From assembly GCF_020883455.1 (NCBI RefSeq), contig NZ_CP086615.1:3712501-3776500 (forward strand): DNA of 64,000 nt, written 5' to 3'. A program made the translations under genes and the position numbers. Position 1 is the stretch's first letter, and each line of letters starts with the position of its first letter. The stretch comes from Spiribacter halobius. GTDB taxonomy: Bacteria; Pseudomonadota; Gammaproteobacteria; Nitrococcales; Nitrococcaceae. Of the stretch, positions 18,117 to 27,060 are shown piece after piece. Below the pieces are notes generated by a model, which worked only from the letters and a program-made list of their open reading frames with translations, did not search any database and was not told the DNA's origin.

Positions 18117-18353
18117 TTAACCGTTGCAAGGACGCTCGCGATTCGGCTCGGCACCCTGAAAACGGCGCGAGGCGCTGCCGACGGAGCGGCCAATCCTGAC
18201 CAGGAGGCGGCCCAGGGATTTCAGCATCCAGAGGAATGCCGCCTGCCGGGCTGCATCGGCGTAGGCCTGCTGGCGGATGTAGAGCTCGCCAAGGTTCTCT
18301 CGTGCGGGGCGCTGCTCCGCTGCCTTATTATCGATCCGATTCATGTCTGCCAC
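18117..18353 (-). CDS. Small hypothetical protein beside GcvA-like LysR
   Basis: This 78-residue protein has a polar N-terminus and a short amphipathic or hydrophobic helix (AAFLWMLKSLGRLLVRIG, about 40-57) followed by an arginine-rich tail, recalling DUF1127-type small proteins. AGAGGTGG precedes ATG 18353 with good spacing, and the gene is divergent from the LysR gene at 18427, a common arrangement for a regulator and its small target. I do not recognise a defined family. Confidence 0.5.
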   Translation of the reverse strand: MADMNRIDNKAAEQRPARENLGELYIRQQAYADAARQAAFLWMLKSLGRLLVRIGRSVGSASRRFQGAEPNRERPCNG

Positions 18354-18426
18354 CTCTTCTCGATTCTGGCAGCACTAATTTTGCTATCTTTTACGGATCG
18401 TCCAACTGACGTATCTGCATCACCCC

Positions 18427-19395
18427 ATGAATGAAATTGATGACAAACACGCCTCCGACACTATGTCGCCAGACCATCGCGGACAGCTGCCGCCCTTTCC
18501 GGCGCTGAGGGCCTTTCATGCCGCCGCGCGCACGCGCCACTTCGGCCGTGCGGCTGATCTGTTGCACCTCACCCAGTCGGCCGTAAGTCATCAGGTGCGC
18601 CAGCTCGAGGAGTACCTCGGCACACGGCTGTTCGAGCGCGGCAGCCGCGGCGTCACTCTCACCGACGCCGGGCGTCGCTACTTCGCGGCCGTGGATCCAG
18701 CCATTGAGCGAATTCGGGAAGCGACTCGAGAGTTGCGCGGGCCCGCGGGCACTCGGCGGGTGTCGCTGACCACGCTACCGAGCGTCGTCGCGATGTGGCT
18801 GATCCCAAACTGGCGCGGGTTCGAGGAGGCCTGCCCGGGCATCGAGCTCCAGTTCCTCACTACCACGCGCGTGGTGGACTTGCGGGGCGAGCGGGTGGAC
18901 CTCGCCATGCGCTACGGCGCTGGTCACTGGCCTGACGTGGACGCCGAGCTGCTCTTCCAGGAGCGCCTGCTACCCGTGGCGCGCCCAGGGGACATCGCGG
19001 AGGAGGCGAGATCGGATCCGCAAGCCGTCCTGGAGGGTCAGCGCCTGATCGTGAACGACACCGATGACGACGAATGGCGGCGCTGGGCGGAGGCGAACGC
19101 GTTGCCCGCGCCGAATCTCGAAGGCGCCCTGCACTTCGCGGACAGCCATCATGTGCTGCAGGCGGTGCAGAACGGGCTTGGCCTCGGCATGGGTCGCAGG
19201 CCACTGGTGGACGGCCATCTACGGGCTGAGGTTCTCGAGGCGGCGTTTCCGGGCGCCGAGGCCCCATCGGATGGCTGCTACCTGTGCCACGCGGGAGGCC
19301 GCGTGCTCCCCGAACCGGTCGCGCGGGTGCAGGCGTGGCTACATCACCTGGCCGTGTCCTCGGCGGATGAGGGGTCGGGTACCGGCGATCGGTAG
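18427..19395 (+). CDS. GcvA-subfamily LysR regulator
   Basis: This 322-residue regulator has the GcvA-type N-terminus LPPFPALRAFHAAARTRHFGRAADLLHLTQSAVSHQVRQLEEYLG (LysR HTH) and the effector-domain segment GERVDLAMRYGAGHWPDVDAELLFQERLLPVARP typical of the GcvA/AmpR branch. The region upstream of its ATG is AT-rich and shared with the divergent small gene at 18353. Effector and targets unknown. Confidence 0.9.
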   Translation: MNEIDDKHASDTMSPDHRGQLPPFPALRAFHAAARTRHFGRAADLLHLTQSAVSHQVRQLEEYLGTRLFERGSRGVTLTDAGRRYFAAVDPAIERIREATRELRGPAGTRRVSLTTLPSVVAMWLIPNWRGFEEACPGIELQFLTTTRVVDLRGERVDLAMRYGAGHWPDVDAELLFQERLLPVARPGDIAEEARSDPQAVLEGQRLIVNDTDDDEWRRWAEANALPAPNLEGALHFADSHHVLQAVQNGLGLGMGRRPLVDGHLRAEVLEAAFPGAEAPSDGCYLCHAGGRVLPEPVARVQAWLHHLAVSSADEGSGTGDR

Positions 19396-19612
19396 CCCGC
19401 GCCCTGGCTCAGATCGGCATGGCGCCAGGCATTACGAATCTTCATGCATACCGCCTGAATTCATCATTGGCGCGCCTGCTAGAGGAGCTGCCATCGTCTG
19501 CGTCAGTGCGGCGTCGGGCAGCAGTCGTTCAACCGACGTCCGCGAAAAGCGCATCGGCGAACTGTCCCCGCCAGCGCATCTCGGCTGAAGACCCACGTCG
19601 CTCTTGCCAACG

Positions 19613-20554
19613 ATGACCACGCCAGATTCCACCCTCCCGTCACGGTTGAGAACTGGCCGGAACGGCTCGGCGCCGAATGGCAGCATCCGTGCACTGGCGG
19701 CCGGGGTCACTGTGGCGGTCGCGCCCCAGCCCAGCCCTCGGGTGGTGGCGCCGTGGGCGAACGCGTTCGATGTGCTGACCACCCAAGGCCTGGCAAGCGC
19801 AACTCCATGGACGGCCATCACGGTCCCCGCTGAAACCCGGTTCGAACTGCGAGCGGACACCGACACGCTGCTGGCCATGGTGCCCCTGGATGTAGGCGCC
19901 GACCGCGAGCCTGCTTATCCCACGGCAACCCCTTTGACCCGGCTTGCGAGGGAGCTGCTCTTTCGCCTCGCATGCGCGCCTGAAGAGGCCGCCCGGTCGG
20001 GCCATGCCCGGCGAATGGCGCGTGTGCTCAACGATGAGCTCCACGTGCGAGGACCGGCAGAGCGCCCCTTTGTGCCGCCCGCCGACCGCAGGGCGCGGCG
20101 TGCGTGGCAGCTTCTCACCAGCCGGCCTTACCGGGAGCTCTCCCTTGAGGCAATCGCCGCCGAGGTCGGCGCCAGCCCCCGCACCCTCAATCGCGTCTTC
20201 ACCCGCGAGTTCGGCATGAGCGTCGCCACAGCGCGTCAGCACCTTCGCATGCGCAGCGCAAAGGCGTGCATGGAAACTGGTGATAGCGTTCAGGCTACCG
20301 CAAGGAGGCTTGGCTACAGGGACACGGGCAGTTTTATCGACGCGTTCAGGCGCGCCTTCGGACTGACCCCCGGTTCGTACCGAGAGATTTTCCGCGAGGG
20401 CCAACTGCAAGCCAGTCTGGCCCCGGTGGTGGAGACCAAAAACGGTGGGGTCAGCCCACTCCCGGAGTCCGTCCGCGCCGCCGCGCGCCCGCTTCGGCGT
20501 GCTCGCCAACAAGACGAAGCTCCTGGATCGCCAGAGGTGCGAGACCCAGGGTGA
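19613..20554 (+). CDS. AraC-family transcriptional regulator
   Basis: This protein of about 313 residues has a C-terminal AraC double HTH at roughly 165-260: LTSRPYRELSLEAIAAEVGASPRTLNRVFTREFGMSVATARQHLRMRSA, then RRLGYRDTGSFIDAFRRAFGLTPGSYREIF. The N-terminal half looks like a cupin-like effector domain (FDVLTTQGLASATPWTAITVPAET). ATG 19613 is preferred over the TTG at 19604, but no good ribosome-binding site is seen. The tail after the HTH (about 55 residues) is low-complexity, and its last 104 bp lie antisense to the end of the next gene; either 3' end could be a late addition. Confidence 0.8.
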   Translation: MTTPDSTLPSRLRTGRNGSAPNGSIRALAAGVTVAVAPQPSPRVVAPWANAFDVLTTQGLASATPWTAITVPAETRFELRADTDTLLAMVPLDVGADREPAYPTATPLTRLARELLFRLACAPEEAARSGHARRMARVLNDELHVRGPAERPFVPPADRRARRAWQLLTSRPYRELSLEAIAAEVGASPRTLNRVFTREFGMSVATARQHLRMRSAKACMETGDSVQATARRLGYRDTGSFIDAFRRAFGLTPGSYREIFREGQLQASLAPVVETKNGGVSPLPESVRAAARPLRRARQQDEAPGSPEVRDPG

Positions 20555-21245
20555 GCTTCACCGCCCTCAACTCGGAGTCATCACAGAGGAGCTGGTCGCG
20601 ATGGGCGGCCTGGCGCAGGCGCTCCGAGAGGGCGTTCGCCTCGAGCTGCAGCGCGCTGGCAGTCTCGGGCCGCATCCGCCGTGTGAGGCTCAGGAATTCC
20701 ACGCCCGGCTCGCTTTGCCGGTCGACGACCCAGCCGATGAAGTCCTGGTTGATGCGCTTGAGCTCAGGGCCGAGCGGCCCGCTCCAGCGCCAGGCGACCG
20801 GCAGTGGAACGAGGAAGCGAAAGCGCTCACCGACATCCCGCTCGATGATGCCGAGGCGCTCCAGGTCACGCAGGTAGAGATCGACGCTTGCCTGGCTCAG
20901 CCCGAACGTCCGCCCGATCTGGCCTGGCGTGAAGCGGTCCAGCAGCAGAAGCAGGAAGTGGAAGAGCTCCGCGTTGCGAGCGAGTGCGCGTTCGGCCGCC
21001 AAGGGCAGCGGCTCGCTTGGTCGCGCCGGCTGGTCCGCCGCCTCGATCAGGGTCTCCAGCGGCAGATCGATGGCCTCGCAGATCGCCGCGAGGCGGCTCA
21101 GCTTGCAATCCTGCTGCTGGAAGAGCCGCTTGATGCTCGGCTCCGAGACGCCAAGGCGGCGTGCGAGCTCCGCGTAGGTGACACGGCGCGCCTTCAGGGC
21201 TGAGCGCAGGGCGCTGAAAACGCCGGGCAGCGCGGTTGCAGGCAT
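20451..21245 (-). CDS. XRE-like HTH regulator with C-terminal sensor domain
   Basis: This 264-residue protein opens with a lambda-repressor-like HTH (ALKARRVTYAELARRLGVSEPSIKRLFQQQDCKLSRLAAICEAIDLPLETLIE, about 15-70). A second winged-helix-like part follows (FTPGQIGRTFGLSQASVDLYLRDLERLGIIERD) and then an alpha-helical C-terminus. It is divergent from the exported beta-propeller gene at 21377 and may control it. ATG 21245 has only a weak ribosome-binding site; longer frames upstream run through the neighbouring gene. The 3' end overlaps the AraC gene convergently. Confidence 0.82.
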   Translation of the reverse strand: MPATALPGVFSALRSALKARRVTYAELARRLGVSEPSIKRLFQQQDCKLSRLAAICEAIDLPLETLIEAADQPARPSEPLPLAAERALARNAELFHFLLLLLDRFTPGQIGRTFGLSQASVDLYLRDLERLGIIERDVGERFRFLVPLPVAWRWSGPLGPELKRINQDFIGWVVDRQSEPGVEFLSLTRRMRPETASALQLEANALSERLRQAAHRDQLLCDDSELRAVKLTLGLAPLAIQELRLVGEHAEAGARRRGRTPGVG

Positions 21246-21376
21246 ATCAATCTCGACACTCGATACGGGCTCTGCCAAGAACGTATCGCAAAACGATCCT
21301 TTTGTCGCGTTTATTGCCGCATGAGTATCCCTTTCATAGCTTCGTTGGCGTGTCCTCAGGTCAAGGAGATCAGCCA

Positions 21377-22261
21377 ATGAAGACGTCTGCCCTCGTTTCC
21401 GCGGCCACGGCCGCGACCCTGACCCTGCTTGCTGCGCCGGCCCATGCCGATGGGCTCGAGCACCTCTGGACGACCACGGGCTTCGCGGAGCCCGAATCCG
21501 TGGTCCACGACACCGAGCATGACCGCCTGATCGTGAGCAACATCGACGGCCACCCCGGCGAGGCGGATGGCCAGGGTTTCCTCTCACTACTGCGCCTCGA
21601 CGGCGCCATGCTGGAGCGGCAATGGGTGACCGGGCTCGATGCGCCGAAAGGCATGGCAATCCACGGGGATCGTCTCTACGTGAGCGACCTTACCGAGCTG
21701 CACGTGATTGATCTGACAACGGGCACCATCGAGCGCACTTATGCGCCGTCAGGGGCCCAGTTTCTGAATGACGTGACGGCGGCCGCCGACGGGCGGATCT
21801 TCGTCTCGGACATGATGAGCCACACCGTCTACGAGCTCGACGGGGATGCGCTCGAGCCCTGGCTCGCAGGTGACCCCCTGGCCCATCCGAACGGCGTACT
21901 CGCCGCTGGGGAGACCCTCTATGTTGGCAACTGGGGCGAGGGACTGCGCTCGGACTTCACCACCGAGGTCGCAGGCGGTGTGCTTGCGCTCAATGTCGAC
22001 ACCGGCGAGAGGCTCCCACTTTCGTTCCCGCAAGGACGCGGCAACATTGACGGTCTGGTGATGCTCCCTGACTACCTCGTTGCGAGCGACTGGGTGCGCG
22101 GAACGCTCATGGTGCTGCCCCTCGACGGCACAACCCCCGAGGTGCACGAGCTCGCTCCAGGGGTGGCCGACATTGGGCATGCGAACGACGTCCTGCTGGT
22201 TCCGCAGATGCAGGCCGGGGAAGTCGCTGCGTACCGTGTGGCGTCGACAAACTCGCGGTAA
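21377..22261 (+). CDS. Exported SMP-30/NHL-type beta-propeller protein
   Basis: This 294-residue protein has a Sec signal peptide (about 1-23, ending APAHADG). Its repeated strands follow the SMP-30/gluconolactonase and NHL pattern: GFAEPESVVHDTEHDRLIVSNIDG, GLDAPKGMAIHGDRLYVSD, FLNDVTAAADGRIFVSD, HPNGVLAAGETLYVGNWG. Acidic residues in these turns suit a metal-binding lactonase-like site, but the reaction is unknown. AAGGAGAT gives an ideal ribosome-binding site for ATG 21377. It is divergent from the HTH gene at 21245. Confidence 0.82.
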   Translation: MKTSALVSAATAATLTLLAAPAHADGLEHLWTTTGFAEPESVVHDTEHDRLIVSNIDGHPGEADGQGFLSLLRLDGAMLERQWVTGLDAPKGMAIHGDRLYVSDLTELHVIDLTTGTIERTYAPSGAQFLNDVTAAADGRIFVSDMMSHTVYELDGDALEPWLAGDPLAHPNGVLAAGETLYVGNWGEGLRSDFTTEVAGGVLALNVDTGERLPLSFPQGRGNIDGLVMLPDYLVASDWVRGTLMVLPLDGTTPEVHELAPGVADIGHANDVLLVPQMQAGEVAAYRVASTNSR

Positions 22262-22393
22262 CGCCTGGATACCTCGAGGGAGCGAGCAATCGGCGCGGAT
22301 CAGGCGACCCTTGGGGCAGAGCCATCGGCTCGCCTGACGCGCCCCAGACAGCCATCGGGCTGCGCCCGGCGCGCTCACCCCGGCCCGTTCGAA

Positions 22394-22418
22394 GGCGCTG
22401 GAGCAACGCTCCGGCGCC
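22394..22418 (+). terminator. Hairpin downstream of the beta-propeller gene
   Basis: GGCGCTGGAGC and GCTCCGGCGCC pair with one internal mismatch around an AAC loop, 132 bp after the stop at 22261. There is no T-tract on either strand, so its role in termination is uncertain. Confidence 0.3.
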
Positions 22419-22560
22419 TCATCCCGGTCGCTATGGCCATGAAAATAGGCGGGCGGGTGATGCGGCCCGATCGATACCGTATAAGGGGGTCCTTCCGGGC
22501 GGTAGACGGTTTTGTAGACCAGACTCAGCCGGGGGGCCTGCCAGGAATGCGCGGGGCCTT

Positions 22561-23451
22561 TCAGTGCTCCGAAGAGGCAGTGGCCGTGCGTAGCAACCAC
22601 CCGCGGAAGGCCTCAACGGCCTCGTCGCTCGAGCGCGTATCGGAGACGACCACCCAGTAGGCCGTTTGTCCGGTCACCGGGGGGCCCGCAGCGATCACGA
22701 GGGTTCCTCGCTCGAGATCGCCGTTGATTAGCGGGCGCCGACCCATCGCGATGCCGGCGCCGGCGCGCGCGGCCTGCAGCGCCAGATCGACGCTATCGAC
22801 CTCGATATGGCGCCGCGCCTCGGGATAAGGGCGCCCCGCACCTCTCGCCCAGGACGCCCACTCCTCGCGGGCTCGGCTTACGGAGATCAACGTCTCCCCG
22901 TCGAGGCCGCCGGACTCTCGCGCGCGGTCCACCACCCTCGGGGCGCCGACCGGCACCAGCACCTCGTTGAACAGCTGCTGCGCGTGCACACCCTGCCAAC
23001 CACCGCGCCCCATGCGCACGGCGACATCCACGGCCTCGGAGTCGAGCTCCCGGCGTTGCGGCTGCGTATCGACAACGAGGTCGAGTCCGGGGTGCTGGTC
23101 GAGAAACTCGCTCAACCGCGGGAAGAGCCAAAGCTTCGCGAACGTGGGCGCTACGGTGACGCGAAGGCGCTTCGCCCCGCCACGCGTACGAAGCCCGTCT
23201 GCTCCGCTCGCGAGCACCTCGAGCGAGTGGGCGACGCGGGGGTAGTACTCGCGCCCGGCGTCCGAGAGCACGAGACCCCGGCTTGTGCGAAGAAACAGTG
23301 GGACACCGAGCCAGTCCTCGAGGCTCTGGATGCCGTGGCTAACCGCACTCGGCGTAACCGCAAGCTCCTCGGCGGCGTTCTTGAAGCTCTCCAGGCGCGC
23401 GGCAGCCTCGAAGAGTCTCAGCGCGTTCAGCGGCGGCAGGCGTCGGCTCAC
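22561..23451 (-). CDS. LysR-family regulator (GcvA-like)
   Basis: This 296-residue regulator (GTG start) has the LysR HTH (LPPLNALRLFEAAARLESFKNAAEELAVTPSAVSHGIQSLEDWLGVPLF) and an effector domain with SEAVDVAVRMGRGGWQGVHAQQLFNEVLVPVGAP, again of the GcvA branch. GTG 23451 is preferred because GAAGG lies about ten bases upstream; GTG codons at 23499 and 23508 only lengthen it with a non-conserved leader. It is divergent from the enoyl-CoA hydratase-aldehyde dehydrogenase operon at 23633 and is its likely regulator. Confidence 0.88.
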   Translation of the reverse strand: MSRRLPPLNALRLFEAAARLESFKNAAEELAVTPSAVSHGIQSLEDWLGVPLFLRTSRGLVLSDAGREYYPRVAHSLEVLASGADGLRTRGGAKRLRVTVAPTFAKLWLFPRLSEFLDQHPGLDLVVDTQPQRRELDSEAVDVAVRMGRGGWQGVHAQQLFNEVLVPVGAPRVVDRARESGGLDGETLISVSRAREEWASWARGAGRPYPEARRHIEVDSVDLALQAARAGAGIAMGRRPLINGDLERGTLVIAAGPPVTGQTAYWVVVSDTRSSDEAVEAFRGWLLRTATASSEH

Positions 23452-23632
23452 GGCATACCCAGCCTTCAGCGGAAAGTCTGAGGCATAGCAGAGACTCACC
23501 GGCGCCACAACGCAGCTGAATTCTGCTCATCGCGAACCGAAAAACCCTCGTTTGTCGGGCTTGAGGCCGGGCGGCAACCTCCTACCGCGAAGCGCTCGGG
23601 TGCAACCGGGGCGCAACCCGGAGGAGACAGCC

Positions 23633-24424
23633 ATGACCGAGATCCTGCTTTGCGAGCGCCGGGATGAGATCGCGATTCTCACCCTCAATCGCCCGGAACG
23701 ACTGAACGCGCTCAGCTACGCGCTCATCGACGCATTAATGGCCACACTCGGCGAGCTCGAAGGCGACGACACCGTGCGCGGCATCGTGATCACGGGCGCC
23801 GGCGACCGGGCATTCAGCGCGGGGGCGGACATCAGCGAGTTCCAGCACAGCGTCCGCGCCGGCCCGGGCGCTGCCGTCCGGGAGTTCTGCCGCCGCGGCC
23901 AGGAGTTCACGCGCCGCCTCGAGAGCTACCCCAAGCCCATCGTCGCCGCGATCAACGGGCTCGCCTACGGCGGCGGCTGCGAGATCAGCGAGGCCATGGC
24001 CTACACCATCGCCGCCGAAGACGCGCTGCTGTGCAAGTCGGAGATCCGTCTGGGCCTGATCCCGGACTTCGGCGGAACACAACGCCTGCCCCGCCTGGTC
24101 GGCCGCAAGCACGCACTCGACATGGTGCTCACCGGTGATCCCATTACCGCACAGCGGGCTGCCGAGATCGGCCTCGTGAACCGGGTGGTGCCAAAGAGCC
24201 GGGTTCTCGAGGAGGCGATCGGTTGGCTGCGACGGGTCACACGCCACTCGGCCCTTGCCGTGGAGGCGGCACTCACGGCCGTCAACCGCGGTGTGAACGT
24301 CTCCATCGACGAGGGCCTGGCCATCGAAAGCGCCCAGTTCGCCCGCCTGGTGCCCACCCACGATCTCGCCGAGGGCATCGCCGCCTTCCTCGAGAAGCGG
24401 GAGCCCGAGTTCATCGGCCAGTGA
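23633..24424 (+). CDS. Enoyl-CoA hydratase/isomerase family protein
   Basis: This 263-residue crotonase-fold enzyme probably hydrates a 2-enoyl-CoA in the cytoplasm. Key segments are AFSAGADISEF (CoA binding), ingLAYGGGCEISEAM with the first catalytic Glu, and CKSEIRLGLIPDFGGTQRLPRLVG with the second, both retained. GAGGAGAC precedes the ATG. It is followed 41 bp later by an aldehyde dehydrogenase. The pair recalls side-chain shortening of phenylpropanoid or fatty acyl-CoA with aldehyde oxidation, but the substrate is inference. Confidence 0.9.
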   Translation: MTEILLCERRDEIAILTLNRPERLNALSYALIDALMATLGELEGDDTVRGIVITGAGDRAFSAGADISEFQHSVRAGPGAAVREFCRRGQEFTRRLESYPKPIVAAINGLAYGGGCEISEAMAYTIAAEDALLCKSEIRLGLIPDFGGTQRLPRLVGRKHALDMVLTGDPITAQRAAEIGLVNRVVPKSRVLEEAIGWLRRVTRHSALAVEAALTAVNRGVNVSIDEGLAIESAQFARLVPTHDLAEGIAAFLEKREPEFIGQ

Positions 24425-24465
24425 CGATGCCGGACCTTTCAATCGGGATTCAGCGGAGAACACCC

Positions 24466-25887
24466 ATGCAGGCAGTCCCCGTCCATACGCACTACGTTGC
24501 CGGACACTGGCAACGGCCGAACGAGACCGCCACGATCGTCGTGCGCAACCCCACGACCGAAGCTGTCGTCGGCGAGGTAAGCCTCGCGACGGCCGAGCAG
24601 GTGGCCGCCGCGTGTCAGGCCGCGGCAACAGCGCTGCCGGAATGGTCGGCAATCAGCGCCAGCGCCCGGGCCGGGTGGCTCCGCGCGATCGCCGAGGCAC
24701 TGGCCGCACGGCGCGAGCAGATTGCCCATGCCATCACCTGCGAGGTGGGGATGCCGTTGAAGATGGCGCGTCGCCTGCAGGCGGGGCTGCCGGTGGAGAC
24801 ATTTCGAGCTACAGCCGACGCTATCGAGTCGCTGGACTGGGAGACCAAGGTCGGACACTCCACGGTGCGGCGAGTCCCTACCGGGGTCGTCGGCGCAATT
24901 ACGCCCTGGAACATGCCGCTGCACCAGATTGCCGCCAAGGTCGCACCCGCGATCGGCACCGGATGCACGGTCGTGCTTAAGCCTAGCGAGCTGACGCCGT
25001 CCGTCGCGACGCTCTTGGGCGAGGTTCTCGACGAGGTGGAGCTGCCGCCCGGCGTCTGCAACATCGTCCACGGCACCGGGCCGGAGGCGGGCGCGGCGCT
25101 TGTTCGTGACCCGCGGGTGCGCTTTGTCTCCTTCACCGGCTCCACGGAAGCGGGACGCGACGTCGCGAGCGCCGCGGCGGTGAGACTCAAGCGTGTGGCG
25201 CTTGAGCTCGGCGGCAAGTCCGCCGCGGTGGTGCTGGACGACGCCAACCTGGCGTCTGCGGTACGCACGACCCTCGGCGCCGGACTCCTTAACTCCGGGC
25301 AGATGTGCAACGCCATCAGCCGCCTGATTGTGCCGCGAGAACGGCTCGAGGAGACGCTGGAACTCGCGGCCTCGGAACTCGAGCGGTTCACCATGGGCGA
25401 CCCGTTCGACGACGCTACGCGGCTTGGACCCGTCATCTCCGCCGAGCAACGTGACCGCGTCCGGCGAACCATCGACCGTGCTGTCGAGCGTGGCGCGCGT
25501 CACTTCACGACCACCCAGCCACTGCCGGAAACCGGTCACTTCGTGGCGCCGACCCTGCTCGCCCCTAGCGACCCTGACGACAGCGTCGCTCAGGAGGAGA
25601 TCTTTGGCCCGGTGATCTGCGTACTGAGTGCCGATGACGATGAGCATGCCGTCGACCTCGCCAACGGCACACGGTACGGACTGGCCGCGAGCGTGTGGTC
25701 CGCAGACCCGCAGCGCGCCGAGCGCGTTGCCGAGTCACTGGTTGCCGGCCAGGTCGAGATCAACGGCGCGCGGTTCAATCCGCATGCCCCGTTCGGCGGC
25801 TTCCGGGATTCGGGATACGGGCGTGAGCTCGGGGCCTATGGCGTCGATGAGTTCCTCGAACTCAAGGCAACGCAACATCCAGACTAG
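24466..25887 (+). CDS. NAD(P)-dependent aldehyde dehydrogenase
   Basis: This 473-residue ALDH-superfamily enzyme oxidises an aldehyde to the acid. It has ITPWNMPLHQIAAKVAPAIGTGCTVVLKPSE (cofactor), FTGSTEAG, catalytic Glu247 in LELGGKS and catalytic Cys281 in NSGQMC. The C-terminus PFGGFRDSGYGRELGAYGVDEFLELKA is standard. GGAGAA precedes ATG 24466; an in-frame ATG at 24427 without a ribosome-binding site would add 13 residues. It is co-oriented with the enoyl-CoA hydratase and likely co-regulated by the divergent LysR. Confidence 0.93.
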   Translation: MQAVPVHTHYVAGHWQRPNETATIVVRNPTTEAVVGEVSLATAEQVAAACQAAATALPEWSAISASARAGWLRAIAEALAARREQIAHAITCEVGMPLKMARRLQAGLPVETFRATADAIESLDWETKVGHSTVRRVPTGVVGAITPWNMPLHQIAAKVAPAIGTGCTVVLKPSELTPSVATLLGEVLDEVELPPGVCNIVHGTGPEAGAALVRDPRVRFVSFTGSTEAGRDVASAAAVRLKRVALELGGKSAAVVLDDANLASAVRTTLGAGLLNSGQMCNAISRLIVPRERLEETLELAASELERFTMGDPFDDATRLGPVISAEQRDRVRRTIDRAVERGARHFTTTQPLPETGHFVAPTLLAPSDPDDSVAQEEIFGPVICVLSADDDEHAVDLANGTRYGLAASVWSADPQRAERVAESLVAGQVEINGARFNPHAPFGGFRDSGYGRELGAYGVDEFLELKATQHPD

Positions 25888-26007
25888 ACGCCGGGGCAAG
25901 ACACCGGAGGCAGGGGGATGTCAGCGGCCAGACCCGCGCCAGTGCGGGCCCCGGGTGTCGACCAACCGCTATACTGGCAATCTCCTAGAGGCGTCAGGGT
26001 GGCCGCG

Positions 26008-26319
26008 ATGACGGACTCAATCGACGTGCTAGAGAAGTTCCGGGATCTGCGCCGCGAGGACCCGGAGCGCGACGAAGCGATTGAGCGCACAGCCCCCCAG
26101 CGAGAGGTGGCAGGCGCACTGATCTGCCTCCGACATGCCGCGGGATTCACGCAGGGGGAGATGGCCGAGGCCGTCGGTGCAACAACGGCCGACGTATCAC
26201 GACTCGAGTCCACGGCGGGTGACCTGGATCTGAAGATCCTCGCTGCGTACCTCCATGCCTGCCGCGCGCGGCTGCAATCGGCCGATGGGCCGCCACCCGG
26301 GCCGACGAACACGGAATGA
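26008..26319 (+). CDS. Small XRE-family HTH protein
   Basis: This 103-residue protein has a central Cro/C1-type HTH (VAGALICLRHAAGFTQGEMAEAVGATTADVSRLESTAGDLDLKILAAYLHA, about 32-82). The N-terminal 30 residues are highly charged. I use ATG 26008; the frame is open to 25918, but a TATACT hexamer at 25970-25975 suggests transcription begins after that. Single-domain XRE proteins of this kind are often antitoxins or immunity regulators, but no partner gene adjoins it. Confidence 0.75.
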   Translation: MTDSIDVLEKFRDLRREDPERDEAIERTAPQREVAGALICLRHAAGFTQGEMAEAVGATTADVSRLESTAGDLDLKILAAYLHACRARLQSADGPPPGPTNTE

Positions 26320-26362
26320 AGGGCGCGCCAACGTCGCGCCGGGCTGGCAGTGAGGCATGCCT

Positions 26363-26737
26363 CTAGCCGAAGAGCCATCCGTTGATCAGGCGCCCCGGCG
26401 CGATCGTGCCTGCGGCAGCTGCAGCTGACCCCACGTAGGCGCCTACCGCGTACGAGCGGTGACGACGCACGTCGCCCCGCATCGCCGCCCGGGTGGAGGC
26501 CAGGATCGAGTACAGCACAACCAGCGAGAGCACATGGATCGCACCGTAGTCGCCAATGATCGGCATAAAGCTCTCGATCCAGAACGACGTCAACGCGGTG
26601 ACAGCCATGGCGATCATCCATGTCCAGCCAAGCGCTCGGTGGCTCTTCGTGCCCTTGCGACGCACGATCTGAGGCACGCCAAGCACAAGGGCAAGCGTGG
26701 CTGCACAGAGGTGGACCCATATGGTTACGCCAGCCAT
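26363..26737 (-). CDS. DUF2306-like membrane protein
   Basis: This 124-residue protein has about four hydrophobic helices. The GVPQIVRRKGTKSHRALGWTWMIAMAVTALTSFWI segment matches the DUF2306 family, where the conserved histidine sits in KGTxxHRxLG. It is an inner-membrane protein of unknown function, convergent with the XRE gene. Confidence 0.78.
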   Translation of the reverse strand: MAGVTIWVHLCAATLALVLGVPQIVRRKGTKSHRALGWTWMIAMAVTALTSFWIESFMPIIGDYGAIHVLSLVVLYSILASTRAAMRGDVRRHRSYAVGAYVGSAAAAAGTIAPGRLINGWLFG

Positions 26738-27025
26738 CCGCGCTGATCCTCCCGGTTGAACGCCTCAGCCTCGGTACAGCGTGGCAACCGCTGATGACAT
26801 GAGACGGAATCCGAAGCCGACGGCGTGCTCACAGTTGTGGCTCGTCCTCGCCGGCAGTAAAGAGCCCTTCACTGACCACCGGTGCTCAGAGAGAGGTGGT
26901 ATCCATCCTGGATATCCTCGAGCTCAGGGAGCGCGGGCCTGCCGGGTTCGGTCACAAGCGGAACAAGATTGGAAGGGGACTACGGCCTCCGAACGCAACT
27001 CAGAACAATGGACAGCCAGTAGGGC
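26738..27025. other. Non-coding region before the PadR gene
   Basis: About 290 bp between the divergent DUF2306 start and the PadR promoter. No coding frame with a start signal is seen, and I recognise nothing else. Confidence 0.45.
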
Positions 27026-27054
27026 TGGAGACATTGAGGGTCGATGCATACAAT
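27026..27054 (+). promoter_or_regulatory. PadR promoter with TCGATGCAT element, leaderless
   Basis: TGGAGA (27026-27031), 17 bases and TACAAT (27049-27054) form a plausible sigma-70 promoter. The spacer ends with TCGATGCAT (27041-27049), which recurs in front of the flavoprotein gene. The -10 ends six bases before the ATG at 27061. Confidence 0.55.
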
Positions 27055-27060
27055 AAGCGT

